Shown: positions 7,903 to 16,444 of the stretch, piece after piece
Numbering within the stretch: position 1 is the stretch's first letter
Layout: each line of letters begins with the position of its first letter
NCBI RefSeq assembly: GCF_042682565.1
Contig: NZ_JBHUIC010000013.1
Length of the DNA stretch: 64,000 nucleotides
Direction: 5' to 3' (one strand)
Source of the DNA: Pistricoccus aurantiacus
GTDB lineage: Bacteria > Pseudomonadota > Gammaproteobacteria > Pseudomonadales > Halomonadaceae
Notes under the pieces: generated by a model
What the model was told of the DNA's origin: nothing
Seen by the model: the letters and a program-made list of their open reading frames with translations, nothing else
Database searches by the model: none
Made by a program: the position numbers and the translations under genes

Positions 7903-8844
7903 ATGACGATGAACAAACTGTTTTCACGTCCCTTGATCTCCACGCTGGCCGTGGCCAGCCTGGCATTATTGCCATTGGCCGCCCAGGCCGAGGACGAAGC
8001 AAGCCAGGTCAACTTCGTGGTACCGCCCTGGCCCGGAGTGACGGTCAAGACCGAGATCGTCGCCCAGCTCATCGAGGAGCTCGGCTACCAGGCCAACCGG
8101 CTCGATCTCAGCAGCACCGTGGGCTACAGCACTCTGCAGTCCGGGGACAGCGATGTGTTTCTCGGCGGCTGGCTGCCCGCCCAGCAGAAGATCTACGACG
8201 CCGCCATGAAGTCCGACGCCATCGTTGACCTGGGCAACAACGTCGAAGGCGCGCGCATGGGCTTCGCGGTGCCCGGCTATGTGCATGACGCCGGCATCAC
8301 CAGCGCCGCCCAGTTGAACGAGCCGGAGAATCGCGAGCGCTTCGACGGCGAGTTCTACTCCATCGAAAGCGGCTCCACCGTCAGCGAGTCGATCCACGAT
8401 GCCGCGGACGCGGACATCTATGGCCTGGGAGACTGGAATATTCGCGAATCCTCCACCGCCGGCATGCTGGCGGAGGTGGACGCTGCCTATCGCGACCAGC
8501 GCTGGATCGTCTTCTACGGCTGGACGCCCCACTGGATGGCCCCAAAATACGACATGGTCATCCTCGACGACCCGGAGAGTGTCTACGGGCGGGAAAACGG
8601 CAAGAGCGATATTCGCACCGTGGTTCGCCGCGACTTCAGTGAAGCCAATCCTAATTTGACCAAGTTTCTTGGCCAGGTGGTGTTCAGCGCCGAGGAACAG
8701 AGCCAGTTCATCGACGAGTTCAGCCAGCAGGGCAAGGATCTGGAAGACGTCGCCGAGCAGTGGATCGAGTCCCACCCGGAGCGGGTCCAGGCATTTCTTG
8801 ACGGCGTAACCACTCGGGACGGTGAACAGCCGACCATCGAGTGA
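7903..8844 (+). CDS. Periplasmic substrate-binding protein, glycine betaine/choline (OpuAC/ProX) type
   Basis: 313-residue binding protein with a signal peptide (MTMNKLFSRPLISTLAVAS, cleavage near AQA-ED at about 30). The OpuAC-type fold is indicated by the VFLGGWLPAQ segment and by WIVFYGWTPHWMAPKYDMV, whose aromatic residues are the kind that form the cation-pi box for trimethylammonium groups. GAGGAAACCTC precedes the ATG. No permease or ATPase gene accompanies it, so it must share a transporter encoded elsewhere or feed the efflux/uptake genes nearby. It follows the ThDP gene after 125 bp and may have its own promoter. Confidence 0.82.
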   Translation: MTMNKLFSRPLISTLAVASLALLPLAAQAEDEASQVNFVVPPWPGVTVKTEIVAQLIEELGYQANRLDLSSTVGYSTLQSGDSDVFLGGWLPAQQKIYDAAMKSDAIVDLGNNVEGARMGFAVPGYVHDAGITSAAQLNEPENRERFDGEFYSIESGSTVSESIHDAADADIYGLGDWNIRESSTAGMLAEVDAAYRDQRWIVFYGWTPHWMAPKYDMVILDDPESVYGRENGKSDIRTVVRRDFSEANPNLTKFLGQVVFSAEEQSQFIDEFSQQGKDLEDVAEQWIESHPERVQAFLDGVTTRDGEQPTIE

Positions 8845-9001
8845 GCCGTCCGAGCAACGCCTGAAGAGCGAGCAATGTATCGACAACCGTCGGGGGCTGG
8901 CCGGCTGTCGAGAGATCAGGCATGTAATTGGGCCTAGAGGCTGAGTTGATCTATCCTCTCCTTCTGGATTAGGAATACCGCAAACCGAGCAAGGAGCCAT
9001 C

Positions 9002-9496
9002 ATGCAACGTCTACTTGGAAACCTGATTGTCGCCGGCGCCCTCCTGGCAGCGGCGAGTGTTCATGGGGAAGACAACGTTACCCGCCACGGCCTGGAAGAT
9101 TCCGACTTCCCCATTTCCCTGGCAGTGGAAACCGGTCCTCAGGCAAAGACGCTTTATCTGAGCGGCACCGTGCCGGAGATCGCCGACGAAAGTGCGGACG
9201 AAAGCGCCGTTGCCGCCTACGGCGATATGGAAACCCAGAGCCGCAGCGTCCTGACATCCATCGCTGAAAAGCTCGAAGGCCTGGGTTACGAGATGGGTGA
9301 CGTGGTCATGATGCACGCCTATCTGGTGCCGAACCCGGACACCGGCGAGCTGGATTTCGACGGCTTCATGAACGCCTATACGGAGTTCTTCGGCACCGAC
9401 GACCAGCCCAACCTGCCTGCTCGCTCCGCTGTACCGGTACCGCAACTGGCCAACCCCGGCTGGCTGATCGAGATCGAGGTCATCGCGGCGAAGTGA
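9002..9496 (+). CDS. RidA/YjgF family protein with signal peptide
   Basis: 164-residue RidA-family protein preceded by a signal peptide (residues 1-22, ALLAAASVHG), so it is probably periplasmic, unlike classical cytosolic RidA. The arginine that binds the substrate carboxylate is kept (R141 in LPARSAVPV), as is the C-terminal IEIEVIAA strand. Cytosolic relatives hydrolyse reactive enamines and imines from amino-acid metabolism; the exported forms are of unknown role. AGGAG at about 8993-8997 supports the start. The stop overlaps the GTG start of the MFS gene, suggesting joint expression. Confidence 0.82.
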   Translation: MQRLLGNLIVAGALLAAASVHGEDNVTRHGLEDSDFPISLAVETGPQAKTLYLSGTVPEIADESADESAVAAYGDMETQSRSVLTSIAEKLEGLGYEMGDVVMMHAYLVPNPDTGELDFDGFMNAYTEFFGTDDQPNLPARSAVPVPQLANPGWLIEIEVIAAK

Positions 9497-11004
9497 AGCA
9501 AGGCTCGATGCAACGTCGTACCAATGCAGCGCAGGCAGATGACGAAGTGATAAAGGACTCGACCCGCTGGCGCGTTCTGGCGGTGCTGCTGGCCGCCATC
9601 GCCATGTCGTTGATCGGCGTCAGCATCGTCAACGTCGCCCTGCCCTCCATCCAACAGGGCCTGGGGGCCACACAGTCCGATCTTCAATGGGTGCTGTCCG
9701 GCTATGCCCTGACCTTCGGCGTGGTGCTGGTCGCCGCCGGTCGCGCCGGTGACATCATGGGTCGCGGCGGAATCTTCATCATCGGGGTCGCGGTGTTCAC
9801 GGTGTCTTCCATTGCCTCAGGCCTCGCCCCGGATGCTGACTGGCTCAATATCGCCCGGTTCATACAAGGCGTCGGCTCGGGGCTGCTGAGCCCTCAGGGC
9901 GTCGGCATGATCCAGCAGTATTTCCGCGGAGCCGAGCGCGGAAAGGCATTCGGCTATTTCGGCAGCACGGTCGGCGTGGCGGTGGGCATCGGCCCGGTGC
10001 TGGGCGGGCTGCTGATCGAGCTCGGTGGTCCCGACTTCGGCTGGCGCCTGACGTTTCTGGTCAATGTGCCCATCGGTATCGCCGCCATCATCATGGCATT
10101 TGTCTGGTTCCCGAGGCCATTGTTCAGCCAGGGAACGAAGGCCGCCAAGAGCATCGAGCACCGAGTGCTGCATGTCTTCCGCTCCTTGGACCCGATCGGC
10201 TCGGTGCTGCTGGGGCTTGCGGTATTCGCCATCCTGTTCCCTTTCATGGAATCGCGAAGCTCGGCGTTTACCTGGCTGCTGTTCCCGCTGGGACTCGCGC
10301 TGGTCGCGGTCTGGGTCTGGTGGGAGCGACACTACGCCCGCCTGGGCCGCAGTCCGATGGTCGATCTGAGCATCTTCTCCACCCGCAGTTTCGCCAACGG
10401 CACCCTCATCATGACCCTGTACTTCACGGGGATGACCAGCATCTGGGTGCTGGTGGCACTGTATCTCCAGCAAGGCCTGGGAAAGTCCGCCCTCGAAGCC
10501 GGCCTGGTCGGTATCCCCGCGGCTTTCATTTCGGCGTTCGCAGCCAACTGGGCCGGCCGACGGGTGATGACCTATGGTCGCAAGGTGGTCATCGGCGGGC
10601 TGCTTTGCGGCATCGCCGGCCTCGCCGCGAGTATCGCGGTCGTCCTGCTGCAACAAGGCGGCCACCTGAGTATATGGTGGCTTCTGCTGTCGCTATCGTT
10701 GATCGGGGTAGCGCAGGGCTCCGTCGTCAGCCCCAACCAGGCGCTGACCTTGGCGGAGGTTCCGCTGAAGTACGCGGGCAGTTCCGGCGCCATCATGCAG
10801 ACCGGCCAGCGCATCGGCACCTCGATCGGCATCGCCGTGATCACCGCGGCGGTCTTTGCCGCCCTCGATATGACCTCCTGGCCGATCGCCGTTTCCCTCG
10901 GCTTCGGCCTGATCGGACTTATCATGTTCAGCGCCCTTGCGGTCGCGTACAAGGATTTGCGGGATCGAACGAAAGCAACCGGGCGATCAGACTTCTCGCG
11001 ATAA
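9493..11004 (+). CDS. DHA2-family (EmrB/QacA) MFS transporter
   Basis: 503-residue membrane protein with about 14 hydrophobic segments, as in the drug:H+ antiporter-2 family. Recognisable features are the first helix (IAMSLIGVSIVNVALPSIQ), followed by LQWVLSGYALTFGVVLVAAGRAGD with the loop 2-3 motif (GRAGDIMGRG), and the later segment GSVVSPNQALTLAEVP. Start is GTG at 9493, overlapping the ridA stop; an ATG at 9508 is the alternative. QacA-type pumps export lipophilic cations, including quaternary ammonium compounds, which fits the cluster, but uptake or export of a metabolite cannot be told. Confidence 0.85.
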   Translation: MKQGSMQRRTNAAQADDEVIKDSTRWRVLAVLLAAIAMSLIGVSIVNVALPSIQQGLGATQSDLQWVLSGYALTFGVVLVAAGRAGDIMGRGGIFIIGVAVFTVSSIASGLAPDADWLNIARFIQGVGSGLLSPQGVGMIQQYFRGAERGKAFGYFGSTVGVAVGIGPVLGGLLIELGGPDFGWRLTFLVNVPIGIAAIIMAFVWFPRPLFSQGTKAAKSIEHRVLHVFRSLDPIGSVLLGLAVFAILFPFMESRSSAFTWLLFPLGLALVAVWVWWERHYARLGRSPMVDLSIFSTRSFANGTLIMTLYFTGMTSIWVLVALYLQQGLGKSALEAGLVGIPAAFISAFAANWAGRRVMTYGRKVVIGGLLCGIAGLAASIAVVLLQQGGHLSIWWLLLSLSLIGVAQGSVVSPNQALTLAEVPLKYAGSSGAIMQTGQRIGTSIGIAVITAAVFAALDMTSWPIAVSLGFGLIGLIMFSALAVAYKDLRDRTKATGRSDFSR

Positions 11005-11055
11005 AAGATCGTGACGAAACCAGACAAGCCACCGTCCCTCCCCTGGTAACGCTGC

Positions 11056-11078
11056 GGCTTGCCCTTTCTGGGCAAGCC
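11056..11078 (+). terminator. Perfect hairpin after the MFS gene
   Basis: Nine-base-pair perfect inverted repeat GGCTTGCCC / GGGCAAGCC with a 5-nt loop (TTTCT), 51 bp after the MFS stop. There is no following T-run, so it is a weak intrinsic terminator or an mRNA-stabilising stem. Confidence 0.45.
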
Positions 11079-11260
11079 TCAACAGTGCCGGCTCCGTTCG
11101 CGATACAGGGATGCACGCATGCTGCTGGCGCTGATGATGTGAGACCTCCGGAACACCTTGTCGAAGCGACTGCGACTTTCCTCTTCTCGAAAAAAACCCT
11201 GTTACCACACGATCGCTTGCCTGCTGACAAAACGCTACAAAATACAGCTTACAATCTAAA

Positions 11261-11275
11261 TGATAATTACTATTA
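11261..11275. promoter_or_regulatory. Probable Fur box
   Basis: TGATAATTACTATTA matches the 7-1-7 Fur consensus TGATAAT-N-ATTATCA at 12 of 14 fixed positions. It lies about 135 bp upstream of the RTX gene and heads the siderophore genes, where iron repression by Fur is expected. Confidence 0.7.
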
Positions 11276-11410
11276 TTTGTTTTGCGTTTAGCGGTTCAAA
11301 TAGCAAGCCAGGTAGCAAAAAACCCTTGGCCCGGCCCAGCTTCCGGTATGACGCTAGACGCCTATTATTAGCTAAGAAACGCTAATCGCCATACTTAAAA
11401 GGAGCCTGAA

Positions 11411-12223
11411 ATGGCTATTGAGAATCAAGGCAACGGATTGATCTTCGGTACCGACGAGGGAGAAGTGATTTGGGCCAGCAGCCCCGCCATCGTCAAGGCC
11501 AAAGGCGGCGACGACGGTGTACGCCTGGGCTATGGCAACGACGTGGCTTACCTCGGCGAAGGCAACGACGTGGCCTACGCGGAAGGCGGTAGCGACGCGG
11601 TATTCGGTGATGCCGGCGACGACCTGATCTACGGCGGCAGTGGCAACGACTGGCTGGACGGCGGCGAAGGCAACGACTTTCTCTACGGCGGGGAAGACAA
11701 CGACCAGCTGTTCGGCAACGCCGGCGACGACACCATTCTTGGCATTGCCGGCAACAATGCGCTGTACGGCTCCACCGGCAACGATCTGATCATCGGCGGC
11801 ACCGGCAGCGACGTGGTGTTTGGCGGTGAGGACGATGACGTCATCGAAGGCGGCGACGGCGACGACTGGCTTTCCGGCGGCACCGGCAACAATCAGATTC
11901 ATGGCCAGGGCGGTGACGACTCGGTCTACGGCAGCGCCGATGGCGAGGGCCAGCCGCGAGAAGGCAGCAGCACCGAGCTCTTCTATACCGGCAACGACGG
12001 TAACGACACGGTCAACCGGTTCACGCCGGACAATGACCAGGTCATCGTGTCCGCCAATATCAACGACACGGGCATCCAGTCCCTGGAGGATCTGGCGGGC
12101 CTGGTGACGGACACGGAAGCAGGCGCCGTGGTCGACCTGGGCGAGCAGACCCAGATCCTGATGGCCGGCATCCCCGCGGACGATATCCTCGCCAACGCAG
12201 CCGAGTACATCACCATCGCCTGA
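11411..12223 (+). CDS. RTX (hemolysin-type calcium-binding) repeat protein
   Basis: 270-residue acidic protein with roughly 12 nonapeptide repeats of the GGxGNDxLx type between about residues 33 and 178 (GGSGNDWLDGGEGNDFLYGG is typical), which fold into a Ca2+-binding parallel beta-roll. A non-repeat tail (180-270) contains a TGNDGNDTVNRF segment resembling the capping or secretion part of RTX proteins. There is no signal peptide, as expected for type I secretion, but no secretion genes are nearby. No enzymatic domain is seen. It sits between the Fur box and iucA and ends with its own terminator, so it is probably iron-regulated. Function unknown; a cell-surface or secreted accessory is possible. 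Confidence 0.8.
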   Translation: MAIENQGNGLIFGTDEGEVIWASSPAIVKAKGGDDGVRLGYGNDVAYLGEGNDVAYAEGGSDAVFGDAGDDLIYGGSGNDWLDGGEGNDFLYGGEDNDQLFGNAGDDTILGIAGNNALYGSTGNDLIIGGTGSDVVFGGEDDDVIEGGDGDDWLSGGTGNNQIHGQGGDDSVYGSADGEGQPREGSSTELFYTGNDGNDTVNRFTPDNDQVIVSANINDTGIQSLEDLAGLVTDTEAGAVVDLGEQTQILMAGIPADDILANAAEYITIA

Positions 12224-12260
12224 GGCAGTTCCTTATCTCTGACGCAAGACAGCAAGCAAG

Positions 12261-12291
12261 GGCCCGGCGCAGGGAAGGCGCCGGGCCTTTT
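12261..12291 (+). terminator. Intrinsic terminator between RTX gene and iucA
   Basis: Ten-base-pair G+C stem GGCCCGGCGC / GCGCCGGGCC, 7-nt loop, then TTTT. It ends 12 bp before the iucA ATG, so siderophore expression from the upstream promoter would need read-through. Confidence 0.85.
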
Positions 12292-12303
12292 GGGATTTCT
12301 CTC

Positions 12304-13989
12304 ATGACGCTTTCCGAACGGGCCACGGCCAGTTGCTTCTTCAACGCCCTGCTGCGGGAATGGCCTCGATACGAGGTCGCGCCGGGTTATCTGCTCATCC
12401 GGGATGGCGAGCATACCCTGCACCTGCCCTATCGCCACCTTTCCATTGCCGGTCGTCACCGGTTCACGGGGCCACTGCGCCTGGACGATCGCGACGTGAG
12501 TTTTCTCGAAGCGCTGGACTGGCTATTGCGCCATCCAGAACTTGTCAAGCTGAGCACTCCCCAACGCGCCGAGGCTCTGAAAGCGCGAGTACAGGACAGC
12601 CTGACCAATCTGGAACACAGCCTCAACGCTCAGGCGGATCTGGATAGCTTGTTCGGCGAGCCGCTGGATTTTATCGAGGCGGAAGCGGCGCTGCTGGTAG
12701 GCCATTCGATCCACCCCTGCCCCAAGACCCGGGGAGGCTTTACCCCGGAAGATACCCGGCGCTACGCCCCGGAATATGCCAATTCCTTCCCGCTGTGCTG
12801 GTATCGGGTGGCGCGGCACCGGCTCGGTTCCAGCAGCGGCGCGGCTCTCGATCCTGAAACCCTGATCGAGCAACTGCTGCCGGACAATCCCTGGCAAGAG
12901 CATATCGACGACGAGCATCTGATCCTTCCCTGCCACCCCTACCAGCATCGCCACTGGCAGACGGACCCGGCCCTGGCAACGCTTCGCGACAAGGATGAAC
13001 TCGTCTACCTCGGCAAGGCGGACCCGCAGTGGCGGGCAACGTCCTCGGTGCGGGCCATCTGGCATCCGGAGCGGCCCTGGATGCTCAAGTTTTCCTTGAG
13101 CGTGCGTCTGACCAACTCCCTGCGTCATCTTCAGGAAGGCGAATTCCACCGCGGCGCGGTGCTGGAACAGGTGCTCGATTCCCCGGCGCTGGCGGAATTC
13201 GCCACGCGCTTTCCGTACTTCCGTATTCTGCGCGAACCCCTGGGGCTGGGAATCCAGGATGACGCCGGGCAGCTATTGCCCCAGACCCTGATGCTGTGGC
13301 GGGACAATCCATTCGTCGGCGAGGCGGCGCACAGCGTGGAAACCCTCGCCACTTTGCTGCAGGACGATCCGCGCAGCGGTCTCTCACGACTGGCCCAGCG
13401 CCTGATGCGGACCCCGCACCCGGAAACCGCCGCCAGCTACTGGTTCGCCGCCTTTCTCGACGTCGTCGTGGAACCGCTGCTGATCGCCCAGGCGGACTAC
13501 GGCCTGCTGTTCGGCGCCCATCAGCAGAATATTCTCCTGCAGCTCGACAACCTGATGCCGGTTCGCGGCTGGTTTCGGGACTGCCAGGGCACCGGCTTCA
13601 CCGATCTGGCCACCCAGTGCTACGGCCCGCATCTCGGGCGCCTGGTGGAGCGCAGCGCCAATCTGGTGCCGACGGAAATGGGCACTCGGCTGTTCGGCTA
13701 TTACCTCTTCATCAACGCCACCTTCAATGTGATCGCGAGCCTCGCCGGCGCCGGCCTGGGCCGGGAGCGGGATTATCTCGCGCGGCTGCGCGACTTCCTG
13801 CTCGACCTCAAGACCCGCGGCCTGCACGACGCAGTCGTGCTGAACTACCTGCTGGAAAGCCCGACTCTCTGGGCCAAGGGCAACTTCCTGTGCGCCTTTC
13901 AGGCCATCAACGAAAACACCATGGCGGACCCGCTTTCTTTGTATCACCCCATGGCCAATCCCATCGTCAACCCGAATGCCAACCCATGA
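12304..13989 (+). CDS. iucA: NIS siderophore synthetase, IucA-like
   Basis: 561-residue IucA/IucC-family (NRPS-independent siderophore) synthetase, which adenylates a citrate carboxylate and condenses it with an N-acyl-N-hydroxydiamine. Family motifs: GHSIHPCPKTRGGF (about 128-141, phosphate-binding region), CHPYQ (about 219), GAHQQN (about 402) and RDCQGTGF (about 420). Being first of four genes in the order synthetase-acetyltransferase-synthetase-monooxygenase, it is assigned to IucA of aerobactin synthesis. No good Shine-Dalgarno is seen before the ATG, which closely follows a terminator. Its stop overlaps the next start (ATGA). Confidence 0.82.
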   Translation: MTLSERATASCFFNALLREWPRYEVAPGYLLIRDGEHTLHLPYRHLSIAGRHRFTGPLRLDDRDVSFLEALDWLLRHPELVKLSTPQRAEALKARVQDSLTNLEHSLNAQADLDSLFGEPLDFIEAEAALLVGHSIHPCPKTRGGFTPEDTRRYAPEYANSFPLCWYRVARHRLGSSSGAALDPETLIEQLLPDNPWQEHIDDEHLILPCHPYQHRHWQTDPALATLRDKDELVYLGKADPQWRATSSVRAIWHPERPWMLKFSLSVRLTNSLRHLQEGEFHRGAVLEQVLDSPALAEFATRFPYFRILREPLGLGIQDDAGQLLPQTLMLWRDNPFVGEAAHSVETLATLLQDDPRSGLSRLAQRLMRTPHPETAASYWFAAFLDVVVEPLLIAQADYGLLFGAHQQNILLQLDNLMPVRGWFRDCQGTGFTDLATQCYGPHLGRLVERSANLVPTEMGTRLFGYYLFINATFNVIASLAGAGLGRERDYLARLRDFLLDLKTRGLHDAVVLNYLLESPTLWAKGNFLCAFQAINENTMADPLSLYHPMANPIVNPNANP

Positions 13990-14696
13990 CTCACTCAACC
14001 TCCTTGACCAGCGGGGCCCTTTTGACCAGCGAGCGCGAACGCTGCCTGGCCCCGGCCCTGCTGCCGCTCAGCCCGATGATCATGACCCGGACCGGCGACG
14101 TCTCCCATCCGCTGCGTCCGGCCAACCCCGTCGGCGAGCATTACCGGCGCCATCTGCCGGAAATCCGCAAGACCTTCAGCCTGCGGCTGATCGACGTGGA
14201 AAAAGACGGCGAGCGCTTCCACCGCTGGCAGAACGATCCGCGCATCGCCGCCTTCTGGGAATATCCCTTCGACCGGGCGACCCTGGACGGGATGATTCGC
14301 GAGCGCCTCGAAGACCCCCACTGCACGCCGCTGATCGGCTGCTTCGACGACCGGCCCTTCGCCTATTTCGAGTGCTACTGGGTGGCGGAGGACCGGCTCG
14401 CCCCCTACTGCGATCACGGCCCCTTCGATCAGGGAGTACACGTGCTGGTGGGCGAGACGACGCACCTGGGCCGCGCCAACACCGTGGGCTGGCTGAACGC
14501 CCTGAGCCATTATCTGTTTTTGCGGGAACCCCGCTGCCAGACCCTGTTCGGCGAGCCGCGGGTGGATAACCGGGCCATCCTGCGCTACACCCACCCGCTC
14601 ACCGCCTGGCGCAAGCGCTACGAGTTCGACTTTCCTCACAAGCGCTCGGCGCTGCTGAGCTGCGCGCGCCGGGATTTCTTCGAGGAAGGCGCATGA
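13986..14696 (+). CDS. iucB: GNAT-type hydroxylamine acetyltransferase, IucB-like
   Basis: 236-residue member of the IucB/AlcB/RhbD acyltransferase family, which acylates the N-hydroxyl group of the diamine before condensation with citrate. The conserved block runs from FSLRLIDVEKDGERFHRW through FAYFECYWVAEDRLAPYC, with the acetyl-CoA loop region VGETTHLGRANT and the signature FGEPRVDNRAILRY. It is about 80 residues shorter at the N-terminus than E. coli IucB (315) and nearer the length of RhbD-type enzymes. The ATG at 13986 overlaps the iucA stop, supporting this start. Overlaps iucC by 4 bp. Confidence 0.82.
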   Translation: MTHSTSLTSGALLTSERERCLAPALLPLSPMIMTRTGDVSHPLRPANPVGEHYRRHLPEIRKTFSLRLIDVEKDGERFHRWQNDPRIAAFWEYPFDRATLDGMIRERLEDPHCTPLIGCFDDRPFAYFECYWVAEDRLAPYCDHGPFDQGVHVLVGETTHLGRANTVGWLNALSHYLFLREPRCQTLFGEPRVDNRAILRYTHPLTAWRKRYEFDFPHKRSALLSCARRDFFEEGA

Positions 14697-16444
14697 AAGA
14701 CGCGGACTGGCTCGAACTGGCCGACAAGCGTTTGCTGGCCAAGGCCCTGGGAGAATCCTGCTTCGAGGGCAGCCTGGAAGCCAAGGCGCTGCAGGACGAT
14801 TGCTTCCAGATCGAGCTGCCGGAGAATGTCCGCTATCGCTTCCGCGCCCGGCGCAGCGTCTGGGACTGGCTGATCGTCGAGCCGGACAGCATCGACCGCA
14901 ACGGCGAGCCGGCCCATAGCCCCCAGCGATTCCTGCTGGACGCTCAGTCCAAGCTTGGCATCGACGATATCCTGCTGGGCAATCTGCTGGCGGAGCTCAA
15001 CAACACCCTGTACAGCGATGCCAGGACACTGGCGCGCCGCCGGGGTTACGCCATGAGCGAACTGGTCGCGCTGGATGGCATCACCCTGCAGAGCCTGCTG
15101 GACGGCCATCCCAAGCTGCTGGCCGGCAAGGGCCGGCTCGGCTGGGGCACGAGCGACCTGGCCCGCTACAGTCCGGAATCCGGCGCTTCCTTTGAATTGC
15201 GCTGGCTGGCGGTGCGGGAGCGGCACTGCGCCAGCGCCATCAGCGAACGGCAAGACTGGCGGGCACTGTGGCAGGCCTGCCTGACCACGGAGGATCTGGC
15301 GTATATCCACAGCTGCCTGATGGAACAGGGCTGGAATCTTGACGAGACCCGCCTGCTGCCGGTGCATCCCTGGCAGTGGCGGCAGTATATCGTCCTGCAA
15401 TATGCAGAACCCCTGGCCCGAGGCGAGCTGCTGGATCTCGGCGAGCTGGCGGGAGACTACCGGGCGCAGCTTTCCCTGCGCACCCTGAGCGGCCCGGGGG
15501 ATTACGATATCAAGCTGGCGCTGACGCTGCTCAACACCTCCTGCTTTCGCGGCATCCCAGGGCGTTATATCGCCATCGGCCCGGCGCTGGGGGACTGGCT
15601 GAGCGAGCTGACCCGAAAAGACGACACCCTCGCGCCCCTGATCGTGCAGCGGGAGCTGGCGGGCATTCACTGCCCGGCGCCCTGGCAGCGAGAGCTGCCG
15701 GAAACCCCTTATCGCTACGCGGAAATGCTCGGCGCCATCTGGCGGGAAAGCCTGGAAGCGCGGCTCATGGATAGCCAGCTGAGCCGCCCACTAGCCGCCT
15801 TCATGCTCGATGACCCCGAGGAGGGAAGTCTGATCGCCGCCCATATCCGCCGCTCGGGGCTTGACGTGGAAACCTGGCTGCGCCGGCTGTTCGAAGTCAC
15901 CGCGGTGCCGCTTTATCACCTGATGTGCGCCTACGGGGTCGGGGTGATCGCCCACGGCCAGAACCTGTCGGTGGTGCTCGACGATCATGTGCCAGTAAAC
16001 GGCGTCATCAAGGATTTTCACGGCGACCTGCGTCTGTGGGAAGAGCCCCTGACACGCCAGGCCGGGCTGCCACAAGCCGTGGCGGAATCCCTGACCCATC
16101 TGCCCGCCCACTATCTGATTCACGATCTGGTCACCGGCTACCTGGTGACCACCCTGCGCTTTATCTCCCCGCTGGTGGAACGGGATCTGAATTATCCGGA
16201 ACGTGATTTCTACGGCCTGCTGCGCCAGACCCTCAGGGCTTATCAGCGCTGTCATCCGCAGCTGAGCGACAGCTTCGCCAGGTTCGATCTGTTCGAACCG
16301 GAGCTGCTGCGGGTGTGCATCAATCGCGCTCGCTACCGGGTGGGCTACGACGACAGCGCGGAGCGTCCGCTGCCGGAACTCGGCCCGCCGCTGCCCAACC
16401 CCCTGGCGCTTTCCATTCCTCTCTTTGAAGGAGCAGGATCATGA
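14693..16444 (+). CDS. iucC: NIS siderophore synthetase, IucC-like
   Basis: 583-residue second synthetase, catalysing the final condensation on citrate in aerobactin-type pathways. Motifs: GHPKLLAGKGRLGWG (about 138-152), VHPWQW (about 223-228), HGQN (about 421) and IKDFHGDLRLWEE (about 437-449), which are those of IucC/AlcC-type enzymes. Overlaps iucB (ATGA) and iucD (ATGA), so all four biosynthetic genes are translationally coupled. The length equals that of E. coli IucC (about 580). Confidence 0.84.
   Translation: MKDADWLELADKRLLAKALGESCFEGSLEAKALQDDCFQIELPENVRYRFRARRSVWDWLIVEPDSIDRNGEPAHSPQRFLLDAQSKLGIDDILLGNLLAELNNTLYSDARTLARRRGYAMSELVALDGITLQSLLDGHPKLLAGKGRLGWGTSDLARYSPESGASFELRWLAVRERHCASAISERQDWRALWQACLTTEDLAYIHSCLMEQGWNLDETRLLPVHPWQWRQYIVLQYAEPLARGELLDLGELAGDYRAQLSLRTLSGPGDYDIKLALTLLNTSCFRGIPGRYIAIGPALGDWLSELTRKDDTLAPLIVQRELAGIHCPAPWQRELPETPYRYAEMLGAIWRESLEARLMDSQLSRPLAAFMLDDPEEGSLIAAHIRRSGLDVETWLRRLFEVTAVPLYHLMCAYGVGVIAHGQNLSVVLDDHVPVNGVIKDFHGDLRLWEEPLTRQAGLPQAVAESLTHLPAHYLIHDLVTGYLVTTLRFISPLVERDLNYPERDFYGLLRQTLRAYQRCHPQLSDSFARFDLFEPELLRVCINRARYRVGYDDSAERPLPELGPPLPNPLALSIPLFEGAGS

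Larger units (their letters stand above)
11005..11410. other. Intergenic region holding a hairpin and a Fur-type box
   Basis: This 406-bp region has no supportable gene. It contains a hairpin soon after the MFS gene, a Fur-type box around 11261-11275 and, at 11367-11386, a short inverted repeat (ATTAGC, 8-bp spacer, GCTAAT). The last 150 bp are much more AT-rich than the genes on either side, as expected for the promoter of the siderophore operon. AAGGAG at about 11398-11403 is the ribosome-binding site for the gene at 11411. Confidence 0.6.

Noticed and set aside
11411..12223. RTX gene as a cytotoxin
   Set aside because: Only calcium-binding repeats and a short tail are present; no pore-forming or enzymatic domain and no activating acyltransferase gene.
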